A stretch of 64,000 nt of DNA, from assembly GCF_000739775.1 (NCBI RefSeq), contig NZ_BBJH01000026.1, positions 93,449 to 157,448 on the forward strand. Reading direction: 5' to 3'. A model generated the notes under the pieces. It searched no databases. It saw nothing but the letters and a program-made list of their open reading frames with translations, and was not told where the DNA came from. The first letter of the stretch is position 1, and every line of letters starts with the position of its first letter. The position numbers were made by a program, and so were the translations under genes. Shown in pieces: positions 31,356 through 42,034 of the stretch. This stretch comes from Paraburkholderia heleia NBRC 101817. Its GTDB lineage: Bacteria > Pseudomonadota > Gammaproteobacteria > Burkholderiales > Burkholderiaceae.

Positions 31356-32106
31356 CTGCCTGGAGGCTCTGGGGGAGGGCCAGGCGCGCGACGCTGCGCG
31401 CCTGGCGCGGCAGCACGATATACATGCCCCAGGCCACGAGCAGTATCGCGCGCAATGCGTTCGCGAGTGGATGCGCGGAGGAAACGTCCACATTGGCAAT
31501 GGCGAGGCTGCCCGGCAAGGTCCACGCATAGGTCATCAAGCCGAGCAGCGTTGCGCGCCAGAAGCCGAAACGCCTGGGCACGGGCATGGCGTGCGCGGCC
31601 AGGCCGCGTCGCACCATGTACCCCACGAGCGGCAGGCTAAGCAGAACATAAGCGAGCATGGGCACGATGAAAGGCATGCCCGCAACCACAAGCGAAATGG
31701 CCGGCGACGATTGCGCGAGGTCGTGCGGAACCCGGTTCGCGGCAAACGCCATGAGCGGCCTTGCAATCTTTCCGGGCGATAAACGCAACACGGAGAACGC
31801 CACCACGAAGAGCAGCGCGCTCGCAAGCCACTGACGCCAGGCGCATGACCACCAGAGATAAAGACGCCGGCCGAACGACACCCCGGGAATCAGCGTAAAG
31901 AGCGCCCATCTGTCGCGGCGCGCACCGATGCATGCGAGCACAACGAACCAAACGGCCGCAACGGCGAATACGCTCTCATTCCACACGAACCAGTGCGGAT
32001 GCTGATCCACGATCGCCGACGCCGGCGCGGACGAAGCGAAATTCTGCAGATGCCGCGCAATATACTCCGAAGGGCTGAGCGCCTGCGAGGATAGCTGTAG
32101 AGTCAT
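31348..32106 (-). CDS. Uncharacterised integral membrane protein
   Basis: A 252-residue protein with about six hydrophobic segments, among them ESVFAVAAVWFVVLACIG, WLASALLFVVAFSVLRL, MPFIVPMLAYVLLSLPLVGYM and ALRAILLVAWGMYIVL. No catalytic motif is recognised. The N-terminus is soluble and Ser/Ala-rich. The ATG at 32106 has GGAAG upstream; an earlier in-frame ATG at 32151 is less supported. It converges on the ABC exporter with overlapping ends. Function unknown. Confidence 0.7.
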   Translation of the reverse strand: MTLQLSSQALSPSEYIARHLQNFASSAPASAIVDQHPHWFVWNESVFAVAAVWFVVLACIGARRDRWALFTLIPGVSFGRRLYLWWSCAWRQWLASALLFVVAFSVLRLSPGKIARPLMAFAANRVPHDLAQSSPAISLVVAGMPFIVPMLAYVLLSLPLVGYMVRRGLAAHAMPVPRRFGFWRATLLGLMTYAWTLPGSLAIANVDVSSAHPLANALRAILLVAWGMYIVLPRQARSVARLALPQSLQAVT

Positions 32107-32374
32107 TGCATCTTCCGTGTTGCGTGATGCACTGCCGCATGGCGGTTGCATTTAAAATGCGCGCACTGCATCACAGCGTGACATATCATCGACTTGTATG
32201 ACGACGCCTCAACCCACGCCGATCAGGATGAAGCGATAGCGAGGGACGTAACACTTCCAACCGATCCGGCGAAGCCATCATCCCGGCAGCTGGCGGCACG
32301 TTTCTTGCGCAGCACCGGGAGCCCTGGCCATGCGTTTTGCATTGGCCATATCGCCCTTGCCTTGGGAGTGCGAA

Positions 32375-33745
32375 ATGAATGCCGATCAACCGGGAGCCTC
32401 GCTCCTTTCGGAGGAAGACGCCCATCGCCAGTTGCGCCGCGCCGTGATTGCCAGCACCATCGGCACGACGATCGAATGGTACGACTTTTTCCTCTACAGT
32501 ATTGTCACCGGGCTTATCTTCGCGAAACTGTACTTCCCTGAATCCGACCCGCTCGTCGGCACCCTGCAAGCCTTTCTCATCTATGCCGTGGGCTTCGTCG
32601 CCCGGCCAGTCGGCGCGGCCATATTCGGCCACTACGGCGACCGTGTCGGCCGCAAAGCCACGCTGATCGTCACGCTGCTGCTCATGGGGCTCGCCACCTT
32701 TGCCGTGGCCTTTGTTCCGACCTACGCATCGATCGGCATCTGGGGCGCCGTTCTGCTCACGGTGCTGCGCTTCATTCAGGGCGTGGGCGTGGGCGGAGAA
32801 TGGGGCGGCTCTGTCCTCATGTCGATGGAATGGGCGCGCACCAGCTCACACCGCGGCTTCGTCGCTTCCTGGCCGCAATTTGGCGTGCCGGCGGGCCTCT
32901 TTATCGCCAATCTCGTGGTGCTCGCCGTGAGCCAGTTCTCCGGAAACAGCTTCATGACATGGGGATGGCGGGTGCCGTTCCTGCTCAGTATCGTGCTCGT
33001 CGCGATCGGCCTCTATATCCGCCTGAGCATTCTTGAAACGCCGATCTTCGCGAAGCTCCTCGCCGAGAACAGGATCGAGAAAACGCCCATGCTCGAAGTC
33101 ATCCGCCGCCAGCCCAAGGACATTCTCCTCTCGGCGTTGGCGCGCATGGCCGAACAGGCGCCGTTCTACATCTACACGGCCTTCGTCTTCACGTATGGCG
33201 TGAAGACGCTGCACGTTTCGCGCGACCTCATGCTCAGCGCGGTTCTGGCCGCCGCCGTGCTGCAGTTCGTGACCATTCCGTTCTTCGGGCACGTGTCCGA
33301 CCTGATTGGACGCAAGCGCATGTACATGATCGGCGCCGTAGCCGTGGGCGTGTTCGGTTTTATCTACTTCGGGATGGTAGACACGGGAAACCCGGCGTGG
33401 ATTTTCGCGGCCGTGGTGCTTTCACTCGTGCCGCACGCCATGCTCTATGGTCCGCAGGCGGCGTTCATCGCCGAGTCGTTCACGGGGCGGCTGCGTTACA
33501 GCGGCGCCTCACTCGGTTATCAGCTGGCTTCCGTGATTGCGGGCGGCCCGGCGCCGTTGATCGCAACGGCGCTCTTTGCGTATTACCGCACAGGTTATGC
33601 CATTGCGATTTATATCGCGGTGTGCGCGGTGATCAGTCTGCTCGCCGCCTGGCGCATGGGTGATTACACGAACAAGGACATTTCGCGCGAATACGACGAC
33701 GCGCGCGGAACGGGCGATCACGGGCACGCTTCCCACCCCGCGTGA
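32375..33745 (+). CDS. MFS metabolite:H+ symporter (MHS family)
   Basis: A 456-residue, 12-helix transporter of the ShiA/ProP-like MHS family. The landmarks are TTIEWYDFFLYS, GFVARPVGAAIFGHYGDRVGRKATL (the family signature after helix 2), RFIQGVGVGGEWGGSVLMSMEW and a second GHVSDLIGRKRMYM between helices 8 and 9. Substrates in the family are organic acids, amino acids or betaines driven by protons; the exact one cannot be read. GGGAG lies before the ATG. The gene stands alone and is followed by relics. Confidence 0.9.
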   Translation: MNADQPGASLLSEEDAHRQLRRAVIASTIGTTIEWYDFFLYSIVTGLIFAKLYFPESDPLVGTLQAFLIYAVGFVARPVGAAIFGHYGDRVGRKATLIVTLLLMGLATFAVAFVPTYASIGIWGAVLLTVLRFIQGVGVGGEWGGSVLMSMEWARTSSHRGFVASWPQFGVPAGLFIANLVVLAVSQFSGNSFMTWGWRVPFLLSIVLVAIGLYIRLSILETPIFAKLLAENRIEKTPMLEVIRRQPKDILLSALARMAEQAPFYIYTAFVFTYGVKTLHVSRDLMLSAVLAAAVLQFVTIPFFGHVSDLIGRKRMYMIGAVAVGVFGFIYFGMVDTGNPAWIFAAVVLSLVPHAMLYGPQAAFIAESFTGRLRYSGASLGYQLASVIAGGPAPLIATALFAYYRTGYAIAIYIAVCAVISLLAAWRMGDYTNKDISREYDDARGTGDHGHASHPA

Positions 33746-33756
33746 TCGACCGCTGA

Positions 33757-33834
33757 AAACACTGCGCCCTGCCAGTTGTCTTCGATGAGGCGCACCACGG
33801 AGGACGGGTCGATCAGCGCAGGGTCGACAATGGG
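33757..33834 (-). pseudogene. Relic of a phosphoesterase C-terminus
   Basis: Read on the minus strand this stretch encodes PIVDPALIDPSSVVRLIEDN followed by WQGAVF. It closely matches YVDHTLIDQSSVVRFIEDNW of the phosphoesterase at the left edge of the window. Nothing else of that gene is present, so it is a fragment of a related phospholipase/acid phosphatase gene. Confidence 0.6.
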
Positions 33835-33837
33835 CCG

Positions 33838-34005
33838 CTACGCGGCGGCCCAAAATTGAAAAACGGCCTGGATGAAACCTGCGCCGCCGTTGACGGCAAT
33901 GGTTTGCCCCGTGACAAAGCCATTGCCGACCGCCATCCACACGGCCTGCGCAGCTTCATCCGCTTCACCGATGCGGCCGACGAGAGATTCCCCTTTTGCG
34001 ATTCG
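33838..34005 (-). pseudogene. Relic of a short-chain dehydrogenase C-terminus
   Basis: About 55 residues end in a stop and match only the last part of SDR proteins: GRIGEADEAAQAVWMAVGNG, then FVTGQTIAVNGGAGF. The Rossmann fold and the catalytic Tyr-Lys part are absent. It lies directly beside the phosphoesterase relic in the 449-base stretch 33746-34194, which holds no intact gene. Confidence 0.7.
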
Positions 34006-34194
34006 TTTGCACTTCACTGCCGCCCTTGCGCAAGACGCTCGCCTCGACGCGCTCACGGCGCGGTGCCAATGCCGCCGCCCGGGCCTGCCCGTTCGCCGTC
34101 TACGCCGGGCTCCGCCGCATGGCCGCGAGCGTTCACACGGCCGCGGCGGCGCGAAAATGGCGGAGTGCGCAGCCTCGCGCGGCGAGCGCCGCGT

Positions 34195-34527
34195 TCAGGA
34201 AAAGCCTTCGTCCCAGCGCGTGTCGCGCACCTGCACCATGCCCGCTTCCACGCGCACAGCGAACACCGCGACATCCTCATACGCGGGCGGCGCGAGGACC
34301 TTCCCCGTCTTGATGCAAAACCGGGCGCCATGGCGCGGGCAAATCACCTCGTCGCCCTCCACGTCGCCACCCGTGAGCACGCCGCCGTCATGCGGACAGG
34401 TGTCCTCGATGGCATAACAGGTTCCGTCCAGATTGAACACGGCAACCGGCGTGCCGTCCACGTCGACGCTGCGTACGGAACCCGGTTGAAATCCGGCGTA
34501 TGGCGCCACATCCACCCAATCGGCCAT
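34195..34527 (-). CDS. Rieske-type ferredoxin of the suf operon
   Basis: A 110-residue soluble Rieske protein. The cluster ligands are seen in DTCPHDGGVLTG (Cys-x-His) and ICPRHGARFCIKTG (Cys-x-x-His), as in bacterial dioxygenase ferredoxins. There is no signal peptide. It starts one base after the stop of sufT and is the last gene of the suf operon, so it may serve cluster assembly as an electron donor or be a first client. Rieske proteins in this position are common in Burkholderia-type suf operons, but their function is not established here. Confidence 0.9.
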   Translation of the reverse strand: MADWVDVAPYAGFQPGSVRSVDVDGTPVAVFNLDGTCYAIEDTCPHDGGVLTGGDVEGDEVICPRHGARFCIKTGKVLAPPAYEDVAVFAVRVEAGMVQVRDTRWDEGFS

Positions 34528-34528
34528 G

Positions 34529-34855
34529 TCAGAGCATCCCCAGTTGCAGCAGCGCGGCCTCGGACATGCGCGCTCTCGTCCACGGCGGGTCCCAGACCAG
34601 CTCCACGTGCGTCGCGCTCACGCCATCTACCTCGTTCACGTATTCCTCGACCGTGCCGGGGAAGGTTTGCGCGACCGGGCAGCCCGGCGCGGTCAGCGTC
34701 ATGCGGATCGTCACGCGCCCCGTTTCGGCGTCCACGTCCAGTTGATACACGAGCCCCAAATCGTAGATGTTCACCGGGATCTCCGGATCGAACACCGAGC
34801 GCAGCGCGTCGATCACGCGTTCGCGCAGGTCGTGGCTCGCCGTTTGCGTATTCAT
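34529..34855 (-). CDS. sufT: SufT, MIP18/PaaD-family Fe-S maturation factor
   Basis: A 108-residue protein of the MIP18 (DUF59) family. It has the typical VFDPEIPVNIYDLGLVYQLD and TLTAPGCPVAQTFPG, with the conserved Cys, and a final VWDPPWTRARMSEAALLQLG. The family takes part in Fe-S cluster maturation and carrier functions. GGAGG stands nine bases before the ATG at 34855; an ATG two codons upstream is too close to it. It is placed between sufU and the Rieske gene. Confidence 0.88.
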   Translation of the reverse strand: MNTQTASHDLRERVIDALRSVFDPEIPVNIYDLGLVYQLDVDAETGRVTIRMTLTAPGCPVAQTFPGTVEEYVNEVDGVSATHVELVWDPPWTRARMSEAALLQLGML

Positions 34856-34883
34856 CGTCATTCGCCTCCAGGCACGCGCAGCA

Positions 34884-35336
34884 TCATTCCGTCGAAACGG
34901 TCCCGCGCTCGTCGCGCAACGCGGCGTGCAGCGTGTGCCACGCAAGCGTCGCGCATTTGATGCGCGCCGGAAATTCCCGCACGCCCGCGAGCACCGCGAG
35001 CTTGCCGAGCCCCTCGGCAGAGGCCGGGCGATCCGAGGGCGCCGTTGCCATGGCGTGAAAGCGCTCGAATAGCGCCTCGACTTCCGCTTGCGTGCGGCCC
35101 TTGAGCGCTTCGGTCATCAACGAGGCCGAAGCCGTTGCGATCGCGCACCCCGCGCCCTCGAAGCCGGCGTCCTTGACCACGCCGTCCTCGATACGCAGAT
35201 ACAACGTGACGCGATCGCCGCACAACGGGTTGTAGCCTTCGGCGGTATGCGTCGCACCGGGCACGGTGTGACAGTTCCGCGGCCGCCGGTAGTGGTCGAA
35301 GATCGTTTCCTGGTACAGGTCGCGCAAGTCGCTCAT
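34884..35336 (-). CDS. sufU: SufU, Zn-dependent sulfur-transfer protein
   Basis: A 150-residue SufU/IscU-type protein. The three conserved Cys are in NPLCGDRV, EGAGCAIATAS and ARIKCATLAWHTL. The 18-residue or so insertion that separates SufU from IscU is visible between the second and third Cys (ERFHAMATAPSDRPASAEGLG). SufU accepts persulfide from SufS. Its ATG overlaps the stop of sufS (ATGA). No sufE is present, so SufU is the likely partner of SufS here. SufU is best known from Gram-positive bacteria. Confidence 0.92.
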   Translation of the reverse strand: MSDLRDLYQETIFDHYRRPRNCHTVPGATHTAEGYNPLCGDRVTLYLRIEDGVVKDAGFEGAGCAIATASASLMTEALKGRTQAEVEALFERFHAMATAPSDRPASAEGLGKLAVLAGVREFPARIKCATLAWHTLHAALRDERGTVSTE

Positions 35337-36586
35337 GGCGCAAACATCTCCTCTACGCGCGCGAGGCCGTCCAGCAGCGCGTCGACTTCGGCACGCGTGT
35401 TGTACAGTGCAAACGAGGCGCGCACCGTAGCTGGCACGCCATAGCGCGCCATCACCGGCATCGCGCAGTGATGGCCCGTGCGCACCGCCACGCCGCACTG
35501 GTCCAGTATCGTGCCGACGTCGTGGGCATGCGCGTTATCCATGACGAACGAGAGGATTCCCAGTTTTTCCTTCGCCGTTCCAATCATCCTCACATTCGGC
35601 ATCGCGCGCAACGCTGCGCCGGCATACGCAAGCAGGTCGGCCTCGTGCCTTTGCGCCACTTCGAGGCCGATCGCGCTGACGTAGTCCAGCGCGGCGCCAA
35701 GGCCGATCGCGCCGGCAATATTCGGCGTGCCCGCTTCGAACCGCCACGGAATCACGTTGTACTCGGTTTTCTCGAACGTCACGGAACGGATCATGTCGCC
35801 GCCGCCCTGCCATGGCGGCATGGCGTCGAGCAGTACGGCCTTTGCGTACAACGCGCCAATACCGGTGGGACCGTAGATCTTGTGGCCCGAGAACGCGTAG
35901 AAGTCGCAATCGAGCGCGGCCACGTCCACGGGAAGATGCGCAATCGCCTGCGCGCCGTCGACCAGAACCGGCACGCCGCGAGCATGCGCAAGCTCGATCA
36001 TTTGCGCAAGCGGATTGACCGTGCCGAGCGCGTTCGACGCATGCGCCACCGCCGCCATGCGCGTGCGCGGGCCAAGCAGGCGCTCATAGGCGTCGAGGTC
36101 GAGCGCGCCGTCGTCGTCGATCGGCGCGACCTTCAGTATCGCGCCCGTCTGCGCGCAGACGAGCTGCCACGGCACGATATTCGAGTGATGCTCCATCGCG
36201 GTGATGAGCACTTCGTCGCCGGGCTGAAGGCGGGGCCGCGCGTAACTTTGCGCCACCAGGTTGATCGCTTCCGTGGTGCCGCGCGTGTACACGATCTCCT
36301 TGTCGTTCGTTGCGTGGATGAAACGCGCAATGCGCGTGCGGGCGCCCTCGTATGCGTCGGTCGCGCGCTGCGACAGCAGATGCACGCCGCGATGCACGTT
36401 CGCATTGTCGTGCTCGTAATAGGCCTGCTCGGCGGTGATCACGCTCGCGGGCTTCTGCGTGGTCGCCGCGTTGTCCAGGTACACGAGCGGCTTGCCGTGC
36501 ACGCTTTGCCGCAGAATCGGAAAATCGCGGCGCCAGACCATTACCGCTTCGGTGTCCGGAATCCCCACCGGCTCGAGCAGATTCAT
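35333..36586 (-). CDS. sufS: SufS, cysteine desulfurase
   Basis: A 417-residue group II cysteine desulfurase. The PLP lysine is in FYAFSGHKIYGPTGIG, the aspartate in VPVLVDGAQAIAH, the catalytic Cys loop is VAVRTGHHCAMPVM, and VYLDNAATTQKP marks the N-terminal start. It releases sulfur from cysteine as persulfide, for transfer to SufU. Its start overlaps the stop of sufD, and its stop overlaps the start of sufU, each by four bases, so expression of the operon is tightly coupled. Confidence 0.95.
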   Translation of the reverse strand: MNLLEPVGIPDTEAVMVWRRDFPILRQSVHGKPLVYLDNAATTQKPASVITAEQAYYEHDNANVHRGVHLLSQRATDAYEGARTRIARFIHATNDKEIVYTRGTTEAINLVAQSYARPRLQPGDEVLITAMEHHSNIVPWQLVCAQTGAILKVAPIDDDGALDLDAYERLLGPRTRMAAVAHASNALGTVNPLAQMIELAHARGVPVLVDGAQAIAHLPVDVAALDCDFYAFSGHKIYGPTGIGALYAKAVLLDAMPPWQGGGDMIRSVTFEKTEYNVIPWRFEAGTPNIAGAIGLGAALDYVSAIGLEVAQRHEADLLAYAGAALRAMPNVRMIGTAKEKLGILSFVMDNAHAHDVGTILDQCGVAVRTGHHCAMPVMARYGVPATVRASFALYNTRAEVDALLDGLARVEEMFAP

Positions 36587-37908
36587 GATAGTCCCCGCAG
36601 ATATTCGCCACCGGGCAGGCGCGCGAGCAATTGTTGCGTGAGCCGGCGGCGCAGCGCGGCGCTTTCCACGCGATCCACGCTCACGCGCGCGAACGACCAT
36701 ACGAGGAGCGCGCGCGCCATGCGCTCGTCTATGCCGCGCGAGCGCAGATAAAAGAGCGGGTTCTCGTCGAGCTGGCCGACGGTCGCGCCGTGCGTGCACT
36801 TCACGTCGTCGGCGTGAATTTCCAGTTGCGGCTTCGTGTCGATTTCGGCGTTGCGCGAGAGCAGCAGATTGTCGTTGCCCTGATGCGCGTTCGTCTGCTG
36901 CGCGTCCTGGTGCACGATCACGCGGCCATCGAACACCGCATGCGAAGCGCCGTCGAGTACACCGCGATAGTATTCCCGGCTCGTGCCGCGCGGCATCTCA
37001 TGATCGATGCGCGTGTGGTGATCCACGTGTTGCCGCGCGCTCACGAAATACAGGCCGTTCAGGTCGGCTTGCGCGTCTTGCGCGTCGAGGCGCGTGTCGA
37101 TCTGCGTGCGCGACAGGGCCCCGCCGAATGCGAAAGAGTGCGAAGTGAAGTGGCTCGCGCGCCGCTGCGAAACGCCTACGTGCGCGATATGAAACGCGCT
37201 GCGCGCCTCCTGCTGGATGCGGCAATGCTGAACGTCCGCCTCTTCGTCCGCGACGATTTCCGTAGCGGCGTTGACGAAATAGGCTTCGTCGGTAATGCCC
37301 GCGAACTGCTCGACGATCGAGCATCGCGCACCCCGCTGCGCCACCACTGCGTTGAACGGATGCATGGCGAGCGCAGCCTCGCTGCTGAAGAACAGCACGT
37401 TCAGCGGCCAGTCCAGCGCGCAACCGGGCGGCAGTACGACCACGTAGCCGTCGCTGCGAAATGCGCCGTTGAGCGCCGCAAATCCGTCCTCGGGCGCGCG
37501 CCGCGCCATGATCGATTCGATCCGGTCAGGAATCTTTCTCATCGCCTGGGCGAGCGTGCCGACGAACGCGCCTTCCGGCAAAGGCGGCAAGGACGAGAGC
37601 TTCGGCACGTGGCGCCCGTTCACAAACACCATACGACCGCCGGCATCGGCGGGTACGAGGTCGTCGATCAGGCGGACATAGTCGGTTTGCGCGCCGTCCG
37701 CAGGCATGAAATGCCAATGCGGCTTCGCAATCGGCATCACATTGGTGTATTTCCACGCTTCGAGTTGCGTGCCGGGAAAGCCCAACGCCTCGAATCGGTC
37801 GAACGCGTGCCGTCTCGCCTTGCGCAACCACGGCAGCTCGACGCCCGCCAGCGTCCCCGCCATCGTGCGGAAGGCGTCACGGTAATGCTCGCGCGTTGAT
37901 TCGCTCAT
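36583..37908 (-). CDS. sufD: SufD, Fe-S scaffold subunit
   Basis: A 441-residue SufD. It shows the family beta-helix with CSIVEQFAGI, YFVSARQHVDHHTRIDHEMP, YRGVLDGASHAVFDGRVIVHQDAQQTNAHQGNDNLLLS and the C-terminal KCTHGATVGQLDENPLFYLRSRGI. SufD pairs with SufB over a SufC dimer to build clusters. Four-base overlaps join it to sufC upstream and sufS downstream. The length is normal for the family. Confidence 0.95.
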   Translation of the reverse strand: MSESTREHYRDAFRTMAGTLAGVELPWLRKARRHAFDRFEALGFPGTQLEAWKYTNVMPIAKPHWHFMPADGAQTDYVRLIDDLVPADAGGRMVFVNGRHVPKLSSLPPLPEGAFVGTLAQAMRKIPDRIESIMARRAPEDGFAALNGAFRSDGYVVVLPPGCALDWPLNVLFFSSEAALAMHPFNAVVAQRGARCSIVEQFAGITDEAYFVNAATEIVADEEADVQHCRIQQEARSAFHIAHVGVSQRRASHFTSHSFAFGGALSRTQIDTRLDAQDAQADLNGLYFVSARQHVDHHTRIDHEMPRGTSREYYRGVLDGASHAVFDGRVIVHQDAQQTNAHQGNDNLLLSRNAEIDTKPQLEIHADDVKCTHGATVGQLDENPLFYLRSRGIDERMARALLVWSFARVSVDRVESAALRRRLTQQLLARLPGGEYLRGLS

Positions 37909-38717
37909 CGTTGCTCCCTGGCGGATGACGTGTGTTGCGTGCCGGCGGCCTGCCCCGCTGCCGGTGCGTCGCTTTCCTGCCCGCCGAGCCAGCCGTAACC
38001 CTTTTGTTCCAGCTCGAGCGCAAGCTCATGCGAACCCGAGCGCACGATGCGCCCCTGTGAAAGCACATGCACCTGGTCCGGCACGATGTAGTCGAGCAGG
38101 CGCTGGTAGTGCGTCACGAGCACGATGGCCCGGTCCGCGCTGCGCATCTGGTTCACGCCACGGGCGACGAGTTGCAACGCGTCGATATCGAGTCCGGAGT
38201 CGGTCTCGTCGAGAATGGCGAGGCGCGGCTCCAGCACCGTCATTTGCAGCACCTCGTTGCGCTTTTTCTCGCCGCCCGAAAACCCTTCGTTCACGCCCCG
38301 GTACAGAAGGTCTTCCTTCATTTCCATGGCCGCCACTTTCTCCTTCACCAGTGCGAGAAAGTCCATGGCGTCGAGTTCCGTCTCGCCACGATGCTTGCGC
38401 TGCGCATTGAGCGCGGCCTTGAGCAGATAGATATTGCTCACGCCCGGTATTTCCACCGGATACTGAAACGCGAGAAAGAGCCCGCGGCGCGCGCGCTCGT
38501 CGGGCGCGAGCGCGAGCAGGTCGCAGCCGTCGTACTGCACGCTGCCCCCCGTGACCACGTATTGCTCGCGCCCCGCCAGCACATGGGCGAGTGTGCTTTT
38601 GCCGGAGCCGTTCGGCCCCATGATCGCGTGAACCTCGCCCGCATTCACGCGCAAATCCACACCGCGCAGAATCGGCTTGCTTTGCACTTCGACACTCAGA
38701 TTGCGGATTTCCAGCAT
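37905..38717 (-). CDS. sufC: SufC, ATPase of the SufBCD scaffold
   Basis: A 270-residue ABC-type ATPase without membrane parts. Walker A is GPNGSGKSTL, the signature region FSGGEKKRNE is the SufC variant, and Walker B is LAILDETDSGLDIDAL. The characteristic REQYVVTGGSVQYDGCDLLAL and KAALNAQRKHRG segments identify SufC. The last 25 residues are an Ala/Glu/Gln-rich extension. It lies 13 bases after sufB. Confidence 0.95.
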   Translation of the reverse strand: MLEIRNLSVEVQSKPILRGVDLRVNAGEVHAIMGPNGSGKSTLAHVLAGREQYVVTGGSVQYDGCDLLALAPDERARRGLFLAFQYPVEIPGVSNIYLLKAALNAQRKHRGETELDAMDFLALVKEKVAAMEMKEDLLYRGVNEGFSGGEKKRNEVLQMTVLEPRLAILDETDSGLDIDALQLVARGVNQMRSADRAIVLVTHYQRLLDYIVPDQVHVLSQGRIVRSGSHELALELEQKGYGWLGGQESDAPAAGQAAGTQHTSSAREQR

Positions 38718-38730
38718 CCTTCCCTCCCTT

Positions 38731-40179
<1,449 letters not shown>

Positions 40180-40250
40180 GACGTTATTACGGTCTCCTTT
40201 ACACTCACGACCTCATTCTAGAACCCTTGGCAAAACCCTGGCATGGCCGG

Positions 40251-40957
40251 GGTTTAACCGCATCGCATGGGGGCGCGAACCATGCCGGCAACATCGTCGC
40301 CGCGGCGTTGTCAGGCGCGCTGGGGTGGTGGTTCGGCATTGCCTACGTGTTCTGTTCGTGCTCGGCGCGGCATTCGGTCTCGCGTGTATAGCCTCTGTCC
40401 TGCTCATTCCCGCGCGCGTCGCGGCGGCTCATCACGGCTACGCCAACCAGATCACCGCCGCCAACATCATCATCTCGCAGGTCGTGATGCTCACGGCCGC
40501 TGTCTTCGCAAGCCGCATCATTCGCCGCTGGGGCTTCTGGCGGGTCATTCTCGCGACGATCTTCACGCTGCCGCTGCGCGGCGTGTTCGCGACGTGGCTG
40601 GCGTCGCCGTGGGGGATCCTGCCCGTGCAGGTCTTCGACGGGCTCGACTCCGGTTTGCAGAGCGCCGCCATACCCGCGTGGGTAGTGCATTTGCTGCATG
40701 GCAGCGGCCGCGCGAATCCCGGTCAAGGCGCCGTGCTCGCGGTGCAGACTGCCGGCGGCTGTCTGAGCCCCCTGCTGGGAGGATGGCTCGCCAATCGCTT
40801 CGGCTATCCGGCGGCGTTCCTTGGGCTCGGCAGCCTCGCCGTCGTCGCGCTGGCTATCTGGATCACGCAGGGGGCGATCATCCGCCACTCGTGCGACACG
40901 CGCCGCGACGAACTGGAACGATTCGCCGACGTCGACACGTCGGCGCTGTTTCACTGA
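40251..40957 (+). pseudogene. Decayed MFS transporter gene
   Basis: Two frames together encode parts of an MFS permease. The first segment (GGANHAGNIVAAALSG, ending FGIAYVF) is in one frame from about 40266. A 5-bp tandem duplication TGTTC at 40348-40357 shifts to the second frame, which gives VLGAAFGLACIASVLLIPAR. The protein then jumps directly to AHHGYANQITAANIIISQVVML, a region normally separated by about two helices, so an internal deletion is also present. The C-terminus is whole. The N-terminal third is missing. Confidence 0.8.
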
Positions 40958-41042
40958 CGACGATGGCCGCAAGTACACGCTTGCGGGCATGCGATTCGCG
41001 ACACCTCGCAGGAACATGACGATGAAAACCCACGGAGAAGCC

Positions 41043-41297
41043 ATGAAGCCACCGCATGTTCCCGTCTGGGGCGCGATCGCCGCTCTGGTGCTCGCCGGCG
41101 CCTCGCTGTCCGCTCGCGCCCAGACCCAAACGCCTGCTCATCCCCCTGCGCCGCCGATGGTGAAGCCGCCGGCAGCCGTGCCAGGCGCGGCAAGCGAATC
41201 CAACCCCGACAACATGCCTGTCAAGAAACCCAGGGGGCCTGCCACCCACGACAAGATGATGCGCAGCGACCCCGCCAGCGATGCTCAGGCGAAATAG
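41043..41297 (+). CDS. Small secreted Pro-rich protein
   Basis: An 84-residue protein with a signal peptide (VWGAIAALVLAGASLSARAQ). The short mature part is rich in Pro, Ala, Lys and Asp (PPAPPMVKPPAAVPG, then NPDNMPVKKPRGPATHDKMM). It has no recognised domain and is probably unstructured in the periplasm. GGAGAAG precedes the ATG. It follows the MFS relic and stands alone. The sequence resembles small hypothetical proteins common in Burkholderiales. Confidence 0.65.
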   Translation: MKPPHVPVWGAIAALVLAGASLSARAQTQTPAHPPAPPMVKPPAAVPGAASESNPDNMPVKKPRGPATHDKMMRSDPASDAQAK

Positions 41298-41384
41298 CGC
41301 GAAAGGAAGCAGAAGCGCAAAAAGAGCTCACCATTGACTGCGCCAGGCTCTACCCTTTAACGATAGAACTCATGGAGGACCAGG

Positions 41385-41645
41385 ATGAGAATCGAATTCA
41401 CGAGTCGCCGTCACGCCGTGGCTGCCGCGCGCGTAGCGTTCGAAGCCAACGTGGACAACCGCCCGGTGTGGTGCAGCGTGTCACTCGACGCGCTGAACGA
41501 CCGCTTCGGCAACACCGGCACATCGGCGCATGCGCTATTGAGCGCCTTCGAGGCGAACCGCCCGAGCATCGAACTGGCCGCGCGGCACGCGCTGGAAAAA
41601 AACGGGGGCCAGTCCGTGGAGCTTGAAACGCGTGATCTGGAGTAA
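41385..41645 (+). CDS. DUF1488 family protein
   Basis: An 86-residue cytosolic protein of normal DUF1488 length. The core is IEFTSRRHAVAAARVAFEAN, then VWCSVSLDALNDRFG, then a helix LLSAFEANRPSIELAARHAL, and a final VELETRDLE. Function is unknown. GGAGG lies before the ATG. Unlike the gene at 1498-1863 it ends where the family normally ends, which supports the idea that the tail of the other is abnormal. Confidence 0.75.
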   Translation: MRIEFTSRRHAVAAARVAFEANVDNRPVWCSVSLDALNDRFGNTGTSAHALLSAFEANRPSIELAARHALEKNGGQSVELETRDLE

Positions 41646-41881
41646 TCGCCGGTCTGGCGAGCCGATTTGTCCACAATGGCCGACATCCGTACACCCCGGC
41701 GCGATTCAATTGCATATCGCAATCGGCTAATATTTTCTTGCGTCCGCGACCAGCGCCACCCTTTCGTGTGCGTCCCGTTGTTTCTCCCCGGCGCTTGCCG
41801 CGGAACGCAACCTGCCAGCCACACTACGCTTGAACCCCGTTCGCCTCGACGCGACGGCCCCGACGTGACAAGGAGGCAGAG

Positions 41882-42034
41882 ATGGACGCATTACAGTGGG
41901 GAACCGCGATCGGCTTGATGGTATTGGTCGTCGCGGCCACGGCCGTGATCGCGCACTATCGCCGCGAACGGCGCCGCGCAAACCTGTTGCGCAACCTCCA
42001 CCACAACGGCATCCGCTCTTCGCACTTGCGCTAG
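41882..42034 (+). CDS. Small single-helix membrane protein
   Basis: A 50-residue protein: MDALQWGTAIGLMVLVVAAT begins a single hydrophobic helix, followed by a strongly basic tail (HYRRERRRANLLRN) ending GIRSSHLR. An AAGGAGG ribosome site is ideally placed, which is the main reason to accept this short gene. The helix with a basic cytosolic tail suggests an inner-membrane regulator or a structural small protein. Its stop overlaps the end of the convergent kinase gene by four bases. Confidence 0.65.
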   Translation: MDALQWGTAIGLMVLVVAATAVIAHYRRERRRANLLRNLHHNGIRSSHLR

